From positions 583,501-647,500 of the forward strand of contig NZ_CP061813.1 in assembly GCF_014784055.1 (NCBI RefSeq): a DNA stretch of 64,000 nt, in the 5' to 3' direction. The first letter of the stretch is position 1. Every line of letters begins with the position of its first letter. A model generated the notes under the pieces. That model worked only from the letters and a program-made list of their open reading frames with translations. It did not search any database and was not told the origin of the DNA. The position numbers were made by a program, and so were the translations under genes. This document shows positions 61,588-64,000 of this stretch, piece after piece. This DNA is from Polaribacter haliotis (lineage in GTDB: Bacteria > Bacteroidota > Bacteroidia > Flavobacteriales > Flavobacteriaceae).

Positions 61588-62130
61588 ATGAGAATAGCAA
61601 TTTTAAGTTTTTTAGTCATTTTTATGAGCTGTGCAGGTACTAAAAATACAGCAACACCATCAGAAATAAACGATTTAAAAGAAATCGTAAACAATAAAAA
61701 AATTGAAGTAAACTTTAATTGGGCAAGACCAACAGGAGGAATTAATAATATAAGAGGAATTGAAAATTTATTGCCTAGAGGAAGTAATATGAGCAATATA
61801 GATTTAATGGGAAATCCTAATTTTTTTAGAATTAACGGAGATAGTATCCATATGGATTTGCCTTATTATGGGCAGAGACAAATTTCTGGTGGTTACAATT
61901 CAGATAGTGGAGTTAAGTTTGAAGGGAAACCTAAAGAATTTTCTAAAACTTATAATAGCAAAAAAAATGCCTATATTTTAAAATATTCTTTAAATGAGAA
62001 TACCGAAAATTACAATGTAACACTTACATTATTTTCCAATAAAAGAAGTTCTTTAAATATAAATAGCACCCACAGATCTACAATTTCTTATGATGGTAAA
62101 TGGAAAGAATATGTATTTAAAAAGAAATAG
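61588..62130 (+). CDS. DUF4251 lipoprotein
   Basis: A 180-aa protein. The signal peptide ends in lipobox VIFMSCAGT. The DUF4251 region (about 40-178) has FNWARPTGG, LPYYGQRQISGGYNSDSGVKFEG and the C-terminal STISYDGKW. Envelope protein of unknown function, Bacteroidota-restricted as far as I know. Single gene. Confidence 0.87.
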   Translation: MRIAILSFLVIFMSCAGTKNTATPSEINDLKEIVNNKKIEVNFNWARPTGGINNIRGIENLLPRGSNMSNIDLMGNPNFFRINGDSIHMDLPYYGQRQISGGYNSDSGVKFEGKPKEFSKTYNSKKNAYILKYSLNENTENYNVTLTLFSNKRSSLNINSTHRSTISYDGKWKEYVFKKK

Positions 62131-62147
62131 TTTATAAAGGTTTTAGA

Positions 62148-62360
62148 TTACTCTTTACCTATTGATGTAATTTCGAAACCAGATTTTTCAAATTCAAGAC
62201 CTAAACCTCCAAATTTTTTTAAAATAAAATTGAGTATTAAACATCCTATCCAGCCAAAAATAAAACCAAATTTAAAGTATAAAATAGGGCCTAATACACT
62301 ACCCACAATAATTCCATATTTAGTGGCATCTACTTTTTTTAAGTTATTTATAGTTGTTAT
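62148..62360 (-). CDS. Small membrane-protein ORF after DUF58, no ATG start
   Basis: The open frame after the DUF58 gene has 70 codons from ATA 62360 to TAA 62148. It reads INNLKKVDATKYG, then hydrophobic GIIVGSVLGPILYF and FIFGWIGCLILNFIL, then a charged tail ending TSIGKE. The composition is protein-like and fits one or two membrane helices. There is no ATG in frame; the only usual alternative start is GTG at 62306 (52 codons). It may use a rare start, or be a remnant of a longer gene. Its frame begins 5 nt after the DUF58 stop, so it would be co-transcribed. Confidence 0.5.
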   Translation of the reverse strand: MTTINNLKKVDATKYGIIVGSVLGPILYFKFGFIFGWIGCLILNFILKKFGGLGLEFEKSGFEITSIGKE

Positions 62361-62365
62361 TTAAA

Positions 62366-63700
62366 TTAAAAAAGCCCTCTCGCTTTTAATTCCAAGTATT
62401 TATTAATGGTATCTCCTGTTAGATTTTCTGGGGAAGTTAGCACAGATTGTATTCCGTATTTCTTTAATTCGTTTACAATACTAATTTTTTCGTACATAAA
62501 TTTTTCTGCAATAATACTATCATAAACATCTTGGATGTTATTTGCTTTCGTATTAATTAAAGTCTGTAATTCTGTATTTTTAAAGAAAACAACCAAAACT
62601 AAATGGTTTTTTGCCAACGCACGTAAATAGGTAAGTTGCCTATTTAAACCATCCATAGTTTCGAAGTTTGTGTAGATAATAAGTAAACTTCTATGAGTTA
62701 TTTTTCTTTTAATAACGGAATATAATGTACTAAAATCGGATTCTGAAAAGTCGGTTTTTATGTTGTGGAGCGTTTCTGAAATTAAAGACATTTGTGAGCT
62801 GCGTTTTTCAGCAACAATCCAATCTTCTAATTTCTTAGAAAACGTTAACATACCAGCCTTGTCTTGCTTTTTTAAAATTACATTACTTATGGCCAAGGTT
62901 GCATTTATAGCGTAATCTAACAAACTTAATTCGTTAAATTGCATTTGCATTGCACGTCCTTTGTCTATAATCGAATACACAGGTTGCGATTTTTCTTCTA
63001 CATATTGGTTTACCATTAATTGGTTACTTTTCGCAGTTGCTTTCCAATTTAGCGTTCTAATATCATCTCCAGAAACATACTCTTTAATTTGCTCAAACTC
63101 TAAAGAATGTCCAATTCTTCTTATTTTCTTCGTTCCATAAGAAATGGATTGATTCGTAAAAGAAGTAATATCAAAATCTCTTAGCTTTAAGAAAGAAGGG
63201 TAGCATTTTAATACTTTTTCTTCGCCTAAAATATATTTTTTAGTAACTAATTGCAAAGGTGAATTCACATAAGCATTAATATTACCAAAATTATAAACAC
63301 CTCTTTCTGTTGGCTTTAAATTGTAGTGAAGGTTTTTTTCTTCTTTTGAAGTTAAAGTCAATGGAAAAATAAAATCTCTTTTTTGGAACTGAAAAGGCAA
63401 TTCTTCAATAATTGAAATATGTGTTTTAAAAGAATAATGATTGTCAATCTTTAATGTAATTTTATTTTCATCTCCATTAGACAATCTTTCTGGTAAAAAA
63501 CGAGTGATTGCAACTCCTTTTTTAGTTTTATATAGAAGAAACAAATCAACAAAAACTAAAAAACAAAGCACAAACAGTAACACTTTAGAAACTTCAAAAA
63601 AGATAGGCACAAAAAAACCGAATACAAATAGTACTGCAATTCCTCCTAAATAATAGAAGAATTTATTGTGAAGAAATAAAGTTTTGTAAAAATGCTTCAA
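62366..63700 (-). CDS. DUF58 domain protein
   Basis: A 444-aa protein starting at TTG 63700 (KHFYKTLFLHNKFF). Two N-terminal membrane helices (about 15-50) are followed by an immunoglobulin-like region and the DUF58 core (about 195-280: IRRIGHSLEFEQIKEYVSGDDIRTLNWKATAK, positions about 190-221), with a von-Willebrand-type fold after that. DUF58 proteins work with MoxR ATPases in envelope biogenesis in flavobacteria (the BatA-E region). A MoxR gene lies upstream here, so the pair is preserved, although 186 bp of repeats separate them. Confidence 0.92.
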   Translation of the reverse strand: MKHFYKTLFLHNKFFYYLGGIAVLFVFGFFVPIFFEVSKVLLFVLCFLVFVDLFLLYKTKKGVAITRFLPERLSNGDENKITLKIDNHYSFKTHISIIEELPFQFQKRDFIFPLTLTSKEEKNLHYNLKPTERGVYNFGNINAYVNSPLQLVTKKYILGEEKVLKCYPSFLKLRDFDITSFTNQSISYGTKKIRRIGHSLEFEQIKEYVSGDDIRTLNWKATAKSNQLMVNQYVEEKSQPVYSIIDKGRAMQMQFNELSLLDYAINATLAISNVILKKQDKAGMLTFSKKLEDWIVAEKRSSQMSLISETLHNIKTDFSESDFSTLYSVIKRKITHRSLLIIYTNFETMDGLNRQLTYLRALAKNHLVLVVFFKNTELQTLINTKANNIQDVYDSIIAEKFMYEKISIVNELKKYGIQSVLTSPENLTGDTINKYLELKARGLF

Positions 63701-63736
63701 TTTGTTGTATAAATGTTTAATTGTTTAATCGTGTAA

Positions 63737-63880
63737 TTGTTAATTGCGATTGCAACTCTTTTTCCTCTCGCAAAATAGCAAAGACGTAAAGTTTTTTGTT
63801 TTTTACTGCTACTGCTACTGCTACTGCAAACTGCGACTGCCAACTGCAGACTGAATACTGCAGACTGAATACTGCCTACT
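63737..63880 (-). repeat. NNNCAGT repeat array and associated repeats (locus B)
   Basis: On the plus strand, eleven 6-7-nt units starting ACTG (ACTGCT three times, then ACTGCAA, ACTGCG, ACTGCCA, ACTGCAG, ACTGAAT, ACTGCAG, ACTGAAT, ACTGCCT) fill 63805-63877. On the minus strand they are NNNCAGT units, like locus A at 34.65 kb. Next to it lie a tttacgtctttgctattttgcg segment (63758-63791) and gttgcaatcg (63741-63753), which also match locus A. It separates MoxR and DUF58. Confidence 0.78.
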
Positions 63881-63886
63881 TAAAAA

Positions 63887-64000
63887 CTAACGTGGAATCT
63901 CTACTGCTTCAATAATTTGTTCTATAATTTGTTTGCTAGTTAAACCTTCCATTTCTCTTTCTGGTGTTACAATTACTCTGTGTTGTAAAACAGGAATTGC
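63887..64000 (-). CDS. MoxR-family AAA ATPase, C-terminal end (partial)
   Basis: The last 37 codons of a gene that continues past the right edge (37 aa plus TAG). The sequence AIPVLQHRVIVTPEREMEGL and IEQIIEAVEIPR is the typical end of MoxR ATPases, with the sensor-2-like helix. It is directly upstream of the DUF58 gene on the same strand, as in other flavobacterial MoxR-DUF58 clusters. Confidence 0.85.
   Translation of the reverse strand, partial: AIPVLQHRVIVTPEREMEGLTSKQIIEQIIEAVEIPR

Overview
The window is AT-rich chromosomal DNA of a marine-type member of the Bacteroidota, most likely family Flavobacteriaceae and Polaribacter-like. The family call is firm; the genus is an impression. Support comes from the gene repertoire: a T9SS C-terminal sorting domain, DUF4252, DUF4251 and DUF3810 proteins, an OstA-like LptA, BshA, split transketolase and fused E1 alpha/beta. 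It also comes from many Bacteroidota-type -7 promoter elements (TAnnTTTG), often without a visible Shine-Dalgarno, and several TTG or GTG starts. I see no rRNA, tRNA, CRISPR, phage or insertion sequence. This is core chromosome with modest accessory content and a surprising amount of small dispersed repeat DNA.

Layout. 0-4.4 kb: the 3' end of an aconitase gene, a Crp-family regulator, a lipoprotein with a duplicated module, and a tandem pair of 116-aa secreted proteins. 4.5-15 kb: a long minus-strand housekeeping block (class III aminotransferase, OstA/LptA-like, purA, Fur-family regulator, RelA/SpoT, M48 protease, polyphosphate-glucokinase-like ROK kinase, TrmH-type methylase). 15-20.7 kb: two exported amidohydrolases and DUF3810. 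20.8-32.5 kb, plus strand: dnaB, an exported protein of the 'asparagine synthetase B' annotation group, the N-terminal transketolase subunit, bshA, a hybrid-propeller LytS-type kinase with its LytTR regulator, and a large T9SS-secreted surface protein. 32.5-46.7 kb: DUF937, an SDF symporter, sulfurtransferase, AlkD-like protein, fumarylacetoacetase, glyA, two small stress proteins, RmuC, an acyltransferase, a pepT operon with two lipoproteins, and a patatin. 46.8-52 kb: two tandem S41 lipoproteins (one without the catalytic lysine) and an ECF sigma/anti-sigma/DUF4252 module. 52-64 kb: M1 aminopeptidase, an XRE regulator beside an operator-rich intergenic region, M14 peptidase, Lrp, E1 alpha/beta, an MDR oxidoreductase, RluA-type synthase, DUF4251, DUF58 and the C-terminal tip of a MoxR ATPase.

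How it works together. The strongest functional units are the ostA-aminotransferase pair, relA-fur-purA, the kinase-regulator pair beside a secreted protein, the ECF cassette, and the DUF58-MoxR pair. I found no clear new defence or biosynthetic system. The observations most worth checking are the palindrome cluster by the XRE gene, two loci sharing the same mosaic of NNNCAGT arrays and other short repeats, a near-identical 80-bp intergenic element at two or three sites, a long inverted repeat at 45.5 kb, the Lys-less S41 paralogue, and a small membrane ORF after DUF58 with no usual ATG start.
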